A DNA stretch of 64,000 nucleotides from Medicago truncatula (lineage: Eukaryota; Streptophyta; Magnoliopsida; Fabales; Fabaceae): NCBI RefSeq assembly GCF_003473485.1, contig NC_053045.1, forward strand, positions 57,640,494 to 57,704,493, in the 5' to 3' direction. The notes beneath the pieces are model-generated. The model ran no database searches, had not been told where the DNA came from, and saw only the letters and a list, made by a program, of their open reading frames with translations. The translations under genes were made by a program, and so were the position numbers. Shown here piece after piece: positions 1 to 10,908 of this stretch (the first letter of the stretch is position 1; every line of letters starts with the position of its first letter).

Positions 1-963
1 TAGCGTTTGGATAAAGAAAAATAAAACAAATAATTTTTTTTTTACTATTGATTTTCAAATTTTAAGAATTTTATGGATTTTATAAGATTTTAAGGACTAA
101 AAAACACTCTAACACATTATTCTCAATACACATTTTTTATTTGTTAAAAATGTTATTCCCACAAAATTCAATTGTACATATTTAAAATTATGCCAGAACT
201 TACAAATCTTTCAAAAAAAAATATCGTGTCAGCCATTACAAATCGATCGAGTTTACACGAGTTTACCGAGTGTTAACTCCGTCAAACTCGTTAAACCTTC
301 CGATTTTACCAGAAACCGAGTTTACCTCAGAGTTAACACGATTTTTGTACCTAAAAACGTAAACTCGGTAATCTCGGAGAGTTAACACTCGATTTGCAGA
401 ACATTGATTACGACATACTCTCTATAATAATATTCTCAATACAATTTTTTATTTTTTTATGATATAGAGAGAGGGGGGATGAGAGATGAGAGAGAGAGGG
501 AGAGAGAATGGAGAGATAGAGAAACAAAGAGAGAATAGGGAGGGGGAGGGAGAGAGAGAGAGAAAGGAGAAGAAAGAGATAATAACTTTTAAAAGAAAAA
601 CAATCTCAAGAAATCTCATCTTTTTATATGAAAGACTTTTTCTTGTTAAAATTACACTACAAAATTCCACAAAATCCAATTTATTAAACAATCATTCGAA
701 ATTTGAATGATTTTGAATGCCACAAGACATTTTTTAAGTGATGAAAAGTCTTGATTGAATACCTCAAGATTTATTTAAAATGACAAAGAGTCTTGATTGA
801 ATACTGCAAGACTTTTTTTTAAATTACAAAAAGTCTTAGATTCAATACCACAAGACTTTTTCATAATTAAAAAATCTTTTAAAATCCCATAGAATCCTAA
901 TCAAATACATAAAGTTGTGATGTACAATACATTCCAGCAACTTACCTAATCTAACATCTAGTT
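1..963. other. AT-rich intergenic DNA with simple repeats
   Basis: No gene is supported here. Positions 240-400 carry several direct and inverted copies of a GAGTTTACCGAG / GAGTTAAC motif, which could fold back. Positions about 471-575 are a purine-rich GA microsatellite, and short ORFs there on both strands are artefacts of the repeat. The rest is AT-rich with no codon structure. Confidence 0.6.
741..857. repeat. short degenerate tandem repeat
   Basis: Three imperfect copies, about 40 bp apart, of a unit built around AGTCTTGATTGAATAC followed by CAAGA. The third copy is the most diverged. It may be part of a decayed MITE whose outer end is the ATCCTAATCAAATAC stretch near 893-908, but I could not pair it with an opposite terminus. 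Confidence 0.5.
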
Positions 964-2276
964 GTGCAGTGGAATCGAAGTTGTATCGGTCGATTACCTG
1001 TAGGCGATGGATATATGGAAGGTGATTGGCACATTTTCTGTCTGTCAACACACTTTCAGTGTGGTGAGAAACAGGACAGAAACTTCATCAAACCTGCACT
1101 ATCAAAAGCTAACAATTTTAGCTCTAATTTTTTTAAAATTTGCCGGTTTAAAAGAGGAACATACATCAGCAGCAACCACTTTATGGATTATTTGTCACTG
1201 CTGTAATGCATGTCATTGGACGAATAAACCTGCAACTTCTACTACAATGATGAAGCTTGAAGATGATATTGTCTGAGACTAAAAATATGGCCTCCTAATT
1301 GTATCGCCTCTTTAATATTTTATGAAATAAGTGAAGTTGTCTTTGACTCAAGAAAAAATTAACAGTTTTCATCATGCTGCAGCAAATTGTACTGTGCTTT
1401 TTAAATCGTACGCATGCTCTAGAGACTATGTTCAAAAGAAAGACGTGGAATTAAAGTTTATTGAAATGCAAATATCAGTTAACTATATTCACTAAATCAC
1501 TTGTTGAGGAAAGATTCAATTTTATCAAAGATCCTAACTCATGTTGATTGTCAAATCAAGTTCAAAATGGTTCTTAAAATTTTAAAAATCTTCTACTTAG
1601 GAGTCAATCTGATCCTGATGCTTCAGAAGTGTTTCTGAAGTCTAAGAATGAGTCATTTCTTGGGCACCAAGTCATTGATTTATTTCTTATTGATCGCCTT
1701 TCCCTATTTTCATCTAAGAATAAATTGAAAATCCAGAGGCATACAAAGAGGAGAGAATGGTTATTTCTCCCCTACGGCTATCATTACTAGTTATGAGCCT
1801 AACAGGTTCTTTCTCGCTCTCGTGAAGGTTTAAATTCAATCATTTCCCTCTCTTGAACTCATACGCTCTCAATCTTAGACTCTCATTCTCTCTCAATACT
1901 TATATTCTCTTTTTTCTTCTAAAATATCAAAACCTAAAATGGCAGAACTAAGAAGTTGAGCGTACCAACAACTCTTTTTTGCATGAATCAAATTTTTCTT
2001 TTTATTGTAAATGTATGTAATAATTAGATCGTGTAATCTTTGTTATTCTGCAAACACAAAGCAAAAGTTTCTCTTCTCACTCTTGATTGGAAGGACTATA
2101 GGTTCCAAGTCAGGGCAAGTCGAATCAAAGCTATTCTCAATTTTGTTTATTTATTTTTTATTTTTTCTTCCTTGACCTCTAAGCTATATCTTAACACTCA
2201 AGATAATATAGCGATCTTATTTACCACAACTAAAATTTTAGAAGGAAAAAGATGGCACACTTTCATTTATGCCTTG
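964..2276. other. decayed copy of the duplicated flank of the cullin-like array
   Basis: Segments here match sequences further right. About 1203-1275 matches 22690-22770 and 24838-24900 (ACAATGATGAAGCTTG and neighbours). About 1330-1425 matches 25430-25520 (CATGCTGCAGCAAATTG). About 2005-2276 matches 18410-18600, 20320-20430 and 25560-25890. This is the leftmost unit of a segmental duplication whose gene-containing part resumes at 15345. Positions 1425-2000 hold nothing I recognise. Short ORFs at 964-1276 and 2040-2297 show no conserved reading frame. Confidence 0.6.
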
Positions 2277-2410
2277 ACTCAGTGTCTGTTTGGTTGAGCG
2301 TTTTTGCTCACCAAACCCACGTTTCTACTTTCAAATGTGACTTTATCACTTTTTGTGATGTTTGGATACAATTAAAAGCAAATCTGAAAACGCAGGTTTG
2401 AACCCAAAAC

Positions 2411-3704
2411 TGAAGGTGAAAAACACAAGAAGGGGGGGGGGGTTGAATTGTGTTTTCTTTTTCTCTTAAAAAAGGATTCTTCTTCTGATAAAACTTCAGA
2501 AGCAGTTTGATTGCTTCTGATGAAATGATCAGAGTCAGATTGCAGCGGAAAAGAACAGAGCAGAGAAAAGAAAGACAAAGACACAGGCAGTTATCCTGGT
2601 TCCTTCCACAACACGGAAGTAGTCCAGTCCCCCTTGCACTTCCAAGGAGATTTCACTATAATCACAAGATTACAACTGCTCAATACTTTCAAAGTATGAG
2701 ACTTCACAAAACAATGCTCAAGCACACACGCAAGAGTCTTCCAATGCTCAAGCACTAAGCAAGAGACTTCTAATGCTCAAGCACGCAGGCAAGAGACTTC
2801 TAATCAAACAAAAATACAGAGAATTGAGTTTGAATTGAACACTTGATATACAATCAGTGGTGTTCACAATACAATACAGAAAAGACTCTAGACTTTGAAT
2901 TTCTAAGATGTATCAAATCAGTGCAGAAATTCAGTGTGCTTTGTAGAATCAAATTGACAGAGTTTTGGCGCTTTTGAACTTATGTATCTCTATCTAAAAT
3001 CTTCAAGTCTTCATTCCTTTATATAGAGGCGTGAAAGAGACGTTGAGATAATCAGCACGTCTAAAGAGTCGTTTGAAATCCTTTGATTATCCACCAGTGA
3101 TCCTTTGCCTGATTTGGGTGTAGTCCTTTGAAGAATAAACTTCAAATTCATTCCCATCTTGAGTGTACAAATTCTGCAGGCATGGCTGTTGTTTTGTCTT
3201 GTAGCGTAGACAGAAAACAGAGTAGTGGAGGTAGTGGTTGTACACTTGTACTTTGTCAACTCTATTAATGAGAGACAAGTGCTCAGTGCTATCCATATAT
3301 CCGTTGATACCTCCCTTTCAATTCTTCATTCTTCTTTGATAAGACTGAATTGAGAATCAGCAACTTTGAATCTTCAGTTTGACTAAAGGATCAAATGTAG
3401 CTTCTGGTGAAAATATTGCTTCTGATGAAAACTTTTGCTTCTGATGACTTTCTGCTTCTGATGACTTTCTGCTTCTGATGACGTCATCTCTTCAGGAGCA
3501 GTTTAGCTTCAGGAGCAGTTTTCTTCAGATGCTCAGAATTTCTTTTTCTTTCCATTGTTCTTCCAAGACCTATTGAAATAACTTGAGTAGCCTTTGGTCC
3601 TGTACACTTGAACAATTATTAGTAATAACCAATTGACAATTTTTAATACCTTGTTATCATCAAAACTTAATAAGGTTCATTGTGAAACACATTTTGTTCC
3701 AACA
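2411..3704 (-). repeat. 3' LTR (1294 bp)
   Basis: Matches 13038-14326 across its whole length. The differences found are an 11-G versus 7-G run near 2432 and a 5-C versus 4-C run near 2628. Inside are short tandem repeats: GCTTCTGATGACTTTCT units near 3425-3485 and CAAGAGACTTCTAATGCTCAAGCAC-type units near 2710-2805. The small ORFs 3011-3259 and 3087-3296 lie in the LTR and show no protein family. Confidence 0.95.
3018..3026 (-). promoter_or_regulatory. TATA box of the 3' LTR
   Basis: CTATATAAA on the minus strand, the best core promoter match in the LTR. The same site recurs in the other LTR at 13640-13648, where it would drive transcription of the element. Neighbouring TGACGTCA-like sites (near 3477-3485) could be bZIP sites; that is inference. 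Confidence 0.65.
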
Positions 3705-3719
3705 ATCTCCCCCTTTTTG
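3705..3719 (-). other. polypurine tract (plus-strand primer)
   Basis: On the minus strand AAAAAGGGGGAGAT directly precedes the first base of the 3' LTR, the expected place for the polypurine tract that primes second-strand DNA synthesis. Confidence 0.85.
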
Positions 3720-4221
3720 ATGATGACAAACAATAGTATTTAAAATGTTCAATTGTTGTTGATCTAATTAATAAGTTGACTACTGGGACAGAGGTTTGTA
3801 AGCTCCCCCTGAGTCTAATAGTTCTTTAAGGTGAGGTTTGTAAGCTCCCCCTAAGTTCTATTCTTATTAATTAAATTTCAATAAAATACTCATAAAAATC
3901 AAATCAGAGGTATTTAAAAGAAGTTTAGAAGTTGTTATAGTAGGGCTCAGTGCCTTAAAAATACTATACATTTACTCCCCCTTTTGTCATCAACAAAAAG
4001 AATAGAAACAAAAGAAAGAGTATCAGAGCAAAACAAAACAAAAGAATAAACATATAACTTTTAAAGATAGTATTATCAGAATTAAAGCTTGTAAAACATA
4101 TTGAAGGTGAAAAAGCACAAGATTCAGAAATAATGATAATATATATAGAAAGAAAGATTAAGATACAAAGACACAGCTACTAAGAACAAAAGTAAAAAAC
4201 AAGCTAGAGTTGGGTGTGCAA
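3720..4221. other. retrotransposon 3' untranslated region
   Basis: About 500 bp between the third ORF and the 3' LTR. It contains a twice-repeated GTTTGTAAGCTCCCCCT motif (near 3796 and 3837) and another CTCCCCCTTTTG stretch at 3973, which resemble extra polypurine tracts when read on the minus strand. No ORF. Confidence 0.6.
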
Positions 4222-7215
4222 CTAAGGTTGGGCTTGCTTATACAACTGTTCTAAGAGATACTTGATCTGGTCATCCTTCTTCTGAAGTAGCTCATCCTTT
4301 TCTCTCATTCTTCTTTTATATCCAGCCTGAATTCTAGCAGCCCTAGTGATGTACTCTTCTTCTGGATAGAAAGGAGTGATGTCCAGCAGAGGCACAAAAT
4401 TCAGCTCTTTCTCCTTAGCTGCTTCATGCATATCATCCAAAAGCTTCTTCAGCATAGCAGAGTGAGATGACACACATTTAGTTCTAAGCTGATCCAGCAG
4501 CTCATCAAAGCTCTTCTGTAGATCCATCCATTGATCATAATAGTGAATAGGAGGTGCAGGAACTGTTCTGCGAAGAATCAGTGCCTGAATCTCATCACTA
4601 AGTCTGATCAGTTGTTCCTCTATATACTCAGACTCCAGGATATGGTCAGGGATGGGTGAAGGTTCAGTTTGAGTTGTATTTGATATGGAAGGTTGGTCAG
4701 AGGTTAAGTCTATTATAGTGGGTGAATCTGGTTGTTGTTGTTGTTCTGTTGTTTGGTCAGAAGGTATATGTTGGTCAGAAGTTGTTTGGTCAGGAGCAAC
4801 TTGTTCAGAGGCAGTTTGCTCCTGAACAGTTTGCTCAGGGATGGTTTGGGTTTCTGTTTGGGTTTCCAAGACAGTCTTTTCAGGAACTGTCTTAGAGGCC
4901 TTAGTGGGTGTTGGTTGCATTTCACCACCTAGATGTTTTTCTAAGTTGTGAAGGGTTGAGTATTCTTGGTGTTGGGGGGTTTCTGAAGTAGTTGCATCTG
5001 AAGCTACTTCAGAGGCTTTTTGTGTGGTTGAGTTATGTGGTGAGTTTGTTGTAGGTTCTGGGTTGGGTTGAGGTTGTTGTACACTAACAGGTTCAGGATT
5101 ATCTGGATAGAGTGGATGAGTAGGAGGCAAGTTGAATTTCTCACAAAGTTTAATTCTATTCTTAGAAAATTCTATTTGAGTTTGCTCCCAGTCAAGTGTT
5201 CCTAAATCTGTTAGTTTGGTAGGTTTGGTTTTTAGAAGCTTGTCTATGTGTTGGCTAAGGGGTTGGTCATCTGATTCTGTTGATGATGAAGAGGGTGAAG
5301 AGGGTAGAGATGGAATCTGAGTATTAGTTGGAGCGTTAGATGGATTACCTGAAGACTGAGCTTCTGGATGAACTGCTTCTGGAGCTTCTGAAGCTGGTTC
5401 TGATGAAGTTGCTCCTGAAGCTTGCTTATTCTTCAAGGCTTGAGAAAGCAGAGTTGCTCCATACTTAACAGTTTCTAACTCCGATGCTAAAGCAACAATG
5501 TCAGGAGTAGGCACATACCCTGCAGCCTTGAGACGTTCATCCCTTTCTTTTTCATACAAAATCTTCATCCTTTTCTTTTCTGCTATCTTGGATGCAGCAA
5601 CCTCCCTAGTATACTGCTCCATTTCTTCAGTCATTTCGAAACTTGGCATGACTATGGGCTCAGAAGTTGCAGTCCTTTTTGCTTTCTTAGGGCTTGAGTC
5701 TTCATCCCAGTTCTCTTCCAGTTCTTCCAACATTTGTGCCCTTCTTCCTTCACCTGTCTTCAGATTTCTTGTTAAATTAGACCTTTTTCTTTTGATGGTC
5801 TGAAGAGCAGCTTCTCTTTTATTTTTGGGACACGGAGGCTTTTCAGAAGCAGCTTGATCAGAAGCAGCTTGTTCTGAACCAGCTTGTTCAGAAGCAGGCT
5901 GTTCTGCTGTTTCTTGAGTACTCCTTGTCCTTTTTCTGATAAGAGGGACATCTTCCAAATCCTCCACTTCCTCAAGAATGGTGGACATAGCAGATTTTAC
6001 CTTCTTAGCTTTCTTATGCTTCTGAGCACCCACCTCAGTAGCATTTTCAGCAAGGTATTCTTCCTTGGTGATCTGCTTCTTCTTAGATTTTCTGCTTTTG
6101 GCCACAGGCAGCTCACCACCATACATTTGGTCAGGAACATCCTTCAAGCTGATTTTCTGGTTAAAGGATTTGTAGTGATCCATGATATATGCCCTTTGAA
6201 CCTCCAAGGGATCTTGTTTACAGATGGGAGGAAAGTCTGGGATAAGATCTGATTTGGCATCAGAAGGTTTCAAGTCAGTAGGACTCTTCTTCACATCTTT
6301 TGCTTTAATCAGATGCATAGCCCTTAGAGTCTCACCATTGATAATCTTCCCTCTAACAGTTCCCAACTGTTCATCTGTGAAGATCTGAGCTTCTTTCAGC
6401 ATCTCAATAATTCCTCCCTGATGGAAAATCTCAGAGAGTAGTCTTCCATAGGGTACCCAAGACCTTTTATTCAGTTGACTCTCTCTGAGTTGATGAACCA
6501 TATGTCTGAATATGTATCTGGGAATATTTGCCTCTACACCCTTTATGACAAAGTGTAAGAGGATTTTATGTTCCAGAGAGGGCTGATCACCACCACCACC
6601 TTTTGGTAGTAGGTTTTCGTTCTGAATCTTCAACATAACCTTTGTCTTGGTGTTCATGTCAGAATAGGCAAAGTCCTTTACCTTGTTGTAGAGAGTTTTG
6701 TTAACAATAGCATTCCAGGGGCTGTCCTTTGGCTTTGAAATCCCAGCCTCATGTTCTCCTTCTGCTGGTCTTCTGATGACAAAGGCAATAGTGTCCTCAG
6801 TGATCCAGACACGGATTCCCATGATGCTTGATCTTATCTGGGTTTTGGAGAAAGTTTCCAAGCCCATTTCCGCTTTAGACTTCCCTTTGAGTTCAGGATT
6901 GAGAAGAACTTTTTCATCTTCTTCAATCTTGGCGGCTTCCCTATCGTAGATGCTGGCTCTAACCCAGAAATGACGAACCAGTGTTTGATAAGTTGGTCCA
7001 TTTAGAAGATTGAAGTACCTTCCCAGACCTTGTTTCTCGTAGTACTTGCCAATGTCACAGTCGTGAGCGGCCAAAGAATCAAAATCCACCGGACTTTCTG
7101 ATTGAATGTTTAATTCCCATTCCTCCAAGGACATAGTTCTTCCTTTGATTTCATAAGCAGGAGTATCTATATCCATATTCGATGAAGAACCACCGGCAGA
7201 ACTTGAAGATGCCAT
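4222..7215 (-). CDS. third ORF of the Sirevirus-type element (997 aa, env-position protein)
   Basis: An uninterrupted 997-codon frame downstream of pol, in the place where Sireviruses carry an 'envelope-like' gene. The N-terminal 300 residues form a conserved globular region (WVPYGRLLSEIFHQGG and similar) that resembles the 'putative plant transposon protein' domain of plant retroelements; this family call is from memory and moderate. Residues about 370-560 are very basic. Residues about 600-860 are S/T/Q/E/P-rich with degenerate repeats of SEQAAS or TVQEQT type. The C-terminal 130 residues are predicted helical with likely coiled coil. I see no signal peptide and no membrane segment, so an envelope role is not supported by the sequence. 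The start is the first ATG of the frame, followed by a serine-rich leader. Function unknown. Confidence 0.8.
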   Translation of the reverse strand: MASSSSAGGSSSNMDIDTPAYEIKGRTMSLEEWELNIQSESPVDFDSLAAHDCDIGKYYEKQGLGRYFNLLNGPTYQTLVRHFWVRASIYDREAAKIEEDEKVLLNPELKGKSKAEMGLETFSKTQIRSSIMGIRVWITEDTIAFVIRRPAEGEHEAGISKPKDSPWNAIVNKTLYNKVKDFAYSDMNTKTKVMLKIQNENLLPKGGGGDQPSLEHKILLHFVIKGVEANIPRYIFRHMVHQLRESQLNKRSWVPYGRLLSEIFHQGGIIEMLKEAQIFTDEQLGTVRGKIINGETLRAMHLIKAKDVKKSPTDLKPSDAKSDLIPDFPPICKQDPLEVQRAYIMDHYKSFNQKISLKDVPDQMYGGELPVAKSRKSKKKQITKEEYLAENATEVGAQKHKKAKKVKSAMSTILEEVEDLEDVPLIRKRTRSTQETAEQPASEQAGSEQAASDQAASEKPPCPKNKREAALQTIKRKRSNLTRNLKTGEGRRAQMLEELEENWDEDSSPKKAKRTATSEPIVMPSFEMTEEMEQYTREVAASKIAEKKRMKILYEKERDERLKAAGYVPTPDIVALASELETVKYGATLLSQALKNKQASGATSSEPASEAPEAVHPEAQSSGNPSNAPTNTQIPSLPSSPSSSSTESDDQPLSQHIDKLLKTKPTKLTDLGTLDWEQTQIEFSKNRIKLCEKFNLPPTHPLYPDNPEPVSVQQPQPNPEPTTNSPHNSTTQKASEVASDATTSETPQHQEYSTLHNLEKHLGGEMQPTPTKASKTVPEKTVLETQTETQTIPEQTVQEQTASEQVAPDQTTSDQHIPSDQTTEQQQQPDSPTIIDLTSDQPSISNTTQTEPSPIPDHILESEYIEEQLIRLSDEIQALILRRTVPAPPIHYYDQWMDLQKSFDELLDQLRTKCVSSHSAMLKKLLDDMHEAAKEKELNFVPLLDITPFYPEEEYITRAARIQAGYKRRMREKDELLQKKDDQIKYLLEQLYKQAQP

Positions 7216-7728
7216 TGATATGAAGTGGTTTTAGGGTTCTAAAGAGTTTTTGAGAGGATGAGAGAATGTGCTTACTTACACAGAGGGTTGAGAAGAAATT
7301 AGAAAGTGTTTGTTGTGAAGTGAGAAGTGTGTGAAATGACTTAGTGTTTTTTATTAAAACGTTTGTAATTCAGAAGGGACAAACAAACACAGCATTAATG
7401 ACAAATTGGGGGCGCGTGTAAGTATGTTAAAAAGCGAATAAAAACATCATTGCCCTTTTTGTTATACTCCAATACAAATAGACCACGTCAGAGACTCTTC
7501 AGAAAACTACCTTTTGGGTAATGGGACAGCTGTTACATAAAGTAACTGCCAGCGTTCCCACTAACCAAGCTATTCAGAAGCAAAGAATAACACTTCTGAA
7601 GTTTTAGTGCTGACGTCATCTTCAGAAGCACATTTTCCTCAGAACCTCAGTTAAGAGCTTCTGATGAACCAAAAATGCTCCTGAATAAACTTCAGAACCA
7701 AACTTCTTATTCAGAGGCAAGCCATTTT
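7216..7728. other. spacer between pol and the third ORF
   Basis: 513 bp without an ORF, between the pol stop and the start of the third ORF. It carries TTCAGAAG motifs near 7575, 7620 and 7690 like those in the LTRs and coding regions. It could hold a splice acceptor or internal promoter for the third ORF, but I can identify neither. Confidence 0.5.
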
Positions 7729-10700
7729 TCAATCAGACACAAAATGCATGTTCAAATTTTTCTTAATAAAATCAAATCTTTCAACAGACAAAGGTTTTGT
7801 AAATATATCAGCCCATTGATGTTCAGTATCAATGAATTGTATATCTAAAATTCCTTTTTGAACATAGTCTCTGATAAAATGGTGTTTGATTTCAATATGC
7901 TTGGCTCTTGAATGTAGAATTGGATTCTTTGACAAACAAATAGCAGCAGTATTATCACAATAAATGGGAATACTGTTAGCATTGATCTGATAGTCTTCCA
8001 ACTGATGTTTCATCCAAAGTAGTTGTGTGCAACAACTTGCAGCTGAAATGTACTCTGCTTCTGCTGTAGACATAGCAATAGTTGCTTGTCTTTTGCTTGC
8101 CCAGGATATCAGATTCTCTCCCAGGAATTGACAATTTCCACTGGTTGATTTTCTTTCAATCCTATCACCAGCATAATCAGCATCACAGAATCCAATCAAC
8201 TTATAATCTAGGGATTTCCTATACAGGAGTCCAAGATTAGTTGTTCCTTTCAGATACCTGAAGATTCTCTTAACTGCAGTTAAATGAGATTCTCTAGGAT
8301 CTGATTGAAATCTTGCACACAAGCATACACTGAATAAAATATCAGGTCTAGATGCAGTGAGGTATAACAGAGAACCAATCATACCTCTGTATAGCTTCTG
8401 GTCTACTACTGTTCCAGTATCTTCTTTGCTTAAGGTGCAGGTTGGATGCATTGGAGTGTTCATCACTTTACAATCTTCTAGCTTGAACTTCTTCAGAAGC
8501 TCCTTTGTATATTTTGTTTGATGAACATATACTCCTTCTTTACTTTGGTTGATTTGAATTCCCAGAAAGAATTTCAATTCTCCCATCATACTCATTTCAA
8601 ATTCATCCTGCATTAACTTAGAAAATTCTTTGCAAAGAGATGCATTAGTAGAACCAAATATTATATCATCAACATATATTTGCACAATCAAAATATCTTT
8701 CTTAAGAGTCCTTCTGAAGAGTGTTGTGTCAACTTGTCCTCTTTCAAAATCATTTTTAATTAAGAAATTACTTAGTCTATCATACCAAGCTCTGGGAGCT
8801 TGTTTCAAGCCATATAGTGATTTCTTAAGTTTATAAACATGGTCAGGATGCTTAAGATCCTCAAACCCAGGAGGTTGTTTAACATACACTTCTTCTTCAA
8901 TGACACCATTAAGAAAAGCACTTTTGACATCCATTTGATATAATATTATGCCATGATTAATTGCGTAGGATAGAAGTAACCTGATTGCTTCCAATCTTGC
9001 AACTGGAGCAAATGTTTCAGTGTAATCAATGCCTTCTTGTTGACTGTAGCCTTGAGCAACAAGTCTGGCTTTGTTTCTGGTTACTTCTCCTTGTTCATTC
9101 AGCTTGTTTCTGAATACCCATTTTGTTCCAATAATGTTCTTCTGAGAAGGTTTGGGTACCAGATCCCACACATCATTCCTTTGGAATTGATTTAGCTCTT
9201 CTTGCATAGCTAATATCCATCCATCATCTGAGAGAGCTTCTTCAACAGTTTTAGGCTCAATTATTGAAAGCAGTCCTATTAAAGACTCTTCTTGTCTAAA
9301 ATGTGATCTTGTTCTTCTAGGACTATCTTTGCTTCCAATGATTAACTCCTCAGGATGTGAAGATTTGTGCTTGAATTTAGGTTGAATAACCTGCTGAGTG
9401 TTATCTTGAAAGTCCTCAGAAGCACTTTCATTCTGTACTTTTGGGCTAGGTTCTGCTTCTGAATTAGACTCAGCTTCTGGAGTGATTTCAGCTTCTGGAC
9501 AAGATTCAACTTCTGTATACTTTTCAGAATCAGAAGGTTGATCAGATTCTGATGCATCTTCAGAATCAGTTGTACCTGCATTACTTTCACTTTGCTCTGA
9601 AGTTTTACTTCCAGGCTCTCTATCATCAAATTTTACATGCATAGATTCTTCAACACATTGTGTTTCTGAATTATACACTCTGTATGCCTTTGACCTTTCA
9701 GAGTAACCTAAAAAGATTCCTCTTCGAGCCTTGGCATCAAATTTCTTCAGATAGTCTTTAGTGTTTAAGATGTAACAAGTACATCCAAACTGATGAAAGT
9801 AAGAGATATTGGGTCTTCTTCCTTTAAAGAGTTCATATGTTGTTTTCTCCAACATAGGTCTGATATAGATCCTATTTTGAATATAACATGAAGTATTGAC
9901 TGCTTCTGCCCAAAAATGTTTAGCTAAGTTGTTTTCATGGATCATGGTTCTGGCCATTTCTTGTAAGGTTCTGTTCTTTCTTTCTACAACCCCATTTTGT
10001 TGTGGAGTTCTAGGAGAAGAAAACTCATGGAGAATCCCATGTTTTTCACAAAAAACTTCAAATGGCTCATTTTCAAATTCTCCACCATGATCACTTCTGA
10101 CTTTCAAAATTTTCAATTCTTTTTCAGATTGTATTTGAGTGCAGAAGCTGCTAAACACTTCACATGCATAGTCTTTACTTTTAATGAATTTTACCCAAGT
10201 CCATCTGCTGTAATCATCAACAATGACTAATCCGTATTTACTTCCATATAAAGATGCAGTGTTAACTGGACCAAAAAGATCAATATGGAGTAATTCTAAG
10301 GGTCTGGAGGTTGATACAATGTCTTTAGATTTGAAAGAACTTTTCACAATTTTCCCTTTCTGACATGCACCACAAAGTGCATCTGAATGATAATCAATGT
10401 TAGGCAATCCTTTGACCAGTTGTAACTTGCTAATTTTAGAAATTAATCTCCAATTAGCATGTCCCAACCTTTTATGCCATACCCATTTTTTATCATTCAT
10501 TGACAGAAGGCAAACTACCTTCTGATCAGCCAGATCAGAGAAATTTATTTTATAAACATTCTCAACTCTCTTTCCCTTGAATGTAATGGATTTGTCATCC
10601 TTGTTGACTAGTGTGCAGTTGGTCTTACTGAACGTTACATCATACCCATTGTCACAAAATTGACTAATGCTCAATAGGTTATGCTTCAGACCATCTACTA

Positions 10701-10908
10701 GCCACACATTATTAATTGAGATGGAGGAATTACCAATAGTACCTGTACCAATGATCTTTCCAGTTTGGTTGCCACCAAACTTCACTTCTCCTCCATCTTT
10801 CATTGTAAGGGTAAGGAACAAAGCTTTCTCTCCAGTCATGTGCCTTGAACATCCGCTGTCTAGGTACCATGACCTTTGTTTCTCTCTTGCCCTTAAGCAC
10901 ACCTGCAT
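7729..10908 (-). CDS. pol: Ty1/copia pol polyprotein (protease, integrase, RT, RNase H; 1059 aa)
   Basis: Domains in copia order. Aspartic protease with DSG at residues 17-19 in a [13 protein letters not shown] context. GAG-pre-integrase zinc site (H...H at about 140-147, C..C at about 177). Integrase core with LLHIDLFGP (about 205), [11 protein letters not shown] (about 270) and [13 protein letters not shown] (about 305) carrying the D, D and E positions. Reverse transcriptase with [10 protein letters not shown] (about 704) and YVDD (about 742). RNase H with DADYAGD (about 912), STAEAEY (about 950) and [16 protein letters not shown] near the end. The frame is intact. It overlaps gag by about 180 nt in the +1 (or -2) frame relative to gag. 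The first ATG lies only 16 residues before the protease motif, so it is probably expressed by frameshift from gag rather than from its own ATG. Confidence 0.95.
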   Translation of the reverse strand: MQVCLRAREKQRSWYLDSGCSRHMTGEKALFLTLTMKDGGEVKFGGNQTGKIIGTGTIGNSSISINNVWLVDGLKHNLLSISQFCDNGYDVTFSKTNCTLVNKDDKSITFKGKRVENVYKINFSDLADQKVVCLLSMNDKKWVWHKRLGHANWRLISKISKLQLVKGLPNIDYHSDALCGACQKGKIVKSSFKSKDIVSTSRPLELLHIDLFGPVNTASLYGSKYGLVIVDDYSRWTWVKFIKSKDYACEVFSSFCTQIQSEKELKILKVRSDHGGEFENEPFEVFCEKHGILHEFSSPRTPQQNGVVERKNRTLQEMARTMIHENNLAKHFWAEAVNTSCYIQNRIYIRPMLEKTTYELFKGRRPNISYFHQFGCTCYILNTKDYLKKFDAKARRGIFLGYSERSKAYRVYNSETQCVEESMHVKFDDREPGSKTSEQSESNAGTTDSEDASESDQPSDSEKYTEVESCPEAEITPEAESNSEAEPSPKVQNESASEDFQDNTQQVIQPKFKHKSSHPEELIIGSKDSPRRTRSHFRQEESLIGLLSIIEPKTVEEALSDDGWILAMQEELNQFQRNDVWDLVPKPSQKNIIGTKWVFRNKLNEQGEVTRNKARLVAQGYSQQEGIDYTETFAPVARLEAIRLLLSYAINHGIILYQMDVKSAFLNGVIEEEVYVKQPPGFEDLKHPDHVYKLKKSLYGLKQAPRAWYDRLSNFLIKNDFERGQVDTTLFRRTLKKDILIVQIYVDDIIFGSTNASLCKEFSKLMQDEFEMSMMGELKFFLGIQINQSKEGVYVHQTKYTKELLKKFKLEDCKVMNTPMHPTCTLSKEDTGTVVDQKLYRGMIGSLLYLTASRPDILFSVCLCARFQSDPRESHLTAVKRIFRYLKGTTNLGLLYRKSLDYKLIGFCDADYAGDRIERKSTSGNCQFLGENLISWASKRQATIAMSTAEAEYISAASCCTQLLWMKHQLEDYQINANSIPIYCDNTAAICLSKNPILHSRAKHIEIKHHFIRDYVQKGILDIQFIDTEHQWADIFTKPLSVERFDFIKKNLNMHFVSD

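Noticed and set aside
486-710. ORFs over the GA-rich tract
   Set aside because: Low-complexity translation of a microsatellite on either strand.
3011-3296. Small ORFs repeated at 3011-3296 and 13633-13918
   Set aside because: They are identical because they lie in the two LTRs, overlap each other in different frames and include the LTR promoter. There is no evidence of coding.
5498-6252. Plus-strand ORFs across the retrotransposon (also 6698-6949, 9896-10230, 10667-11152, 11538-11978)
   Set aside because: They are antisense shadows of the three element ORFs with no protein-like features.
4222-7215. Host gene rather than retrotransposon ORF
   Set aside because: It lies between pol and the 3' LTR in the same orientation, with the polypurine tract downstream. 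Its base composition and CAGAAGC motif match the rest of the element.
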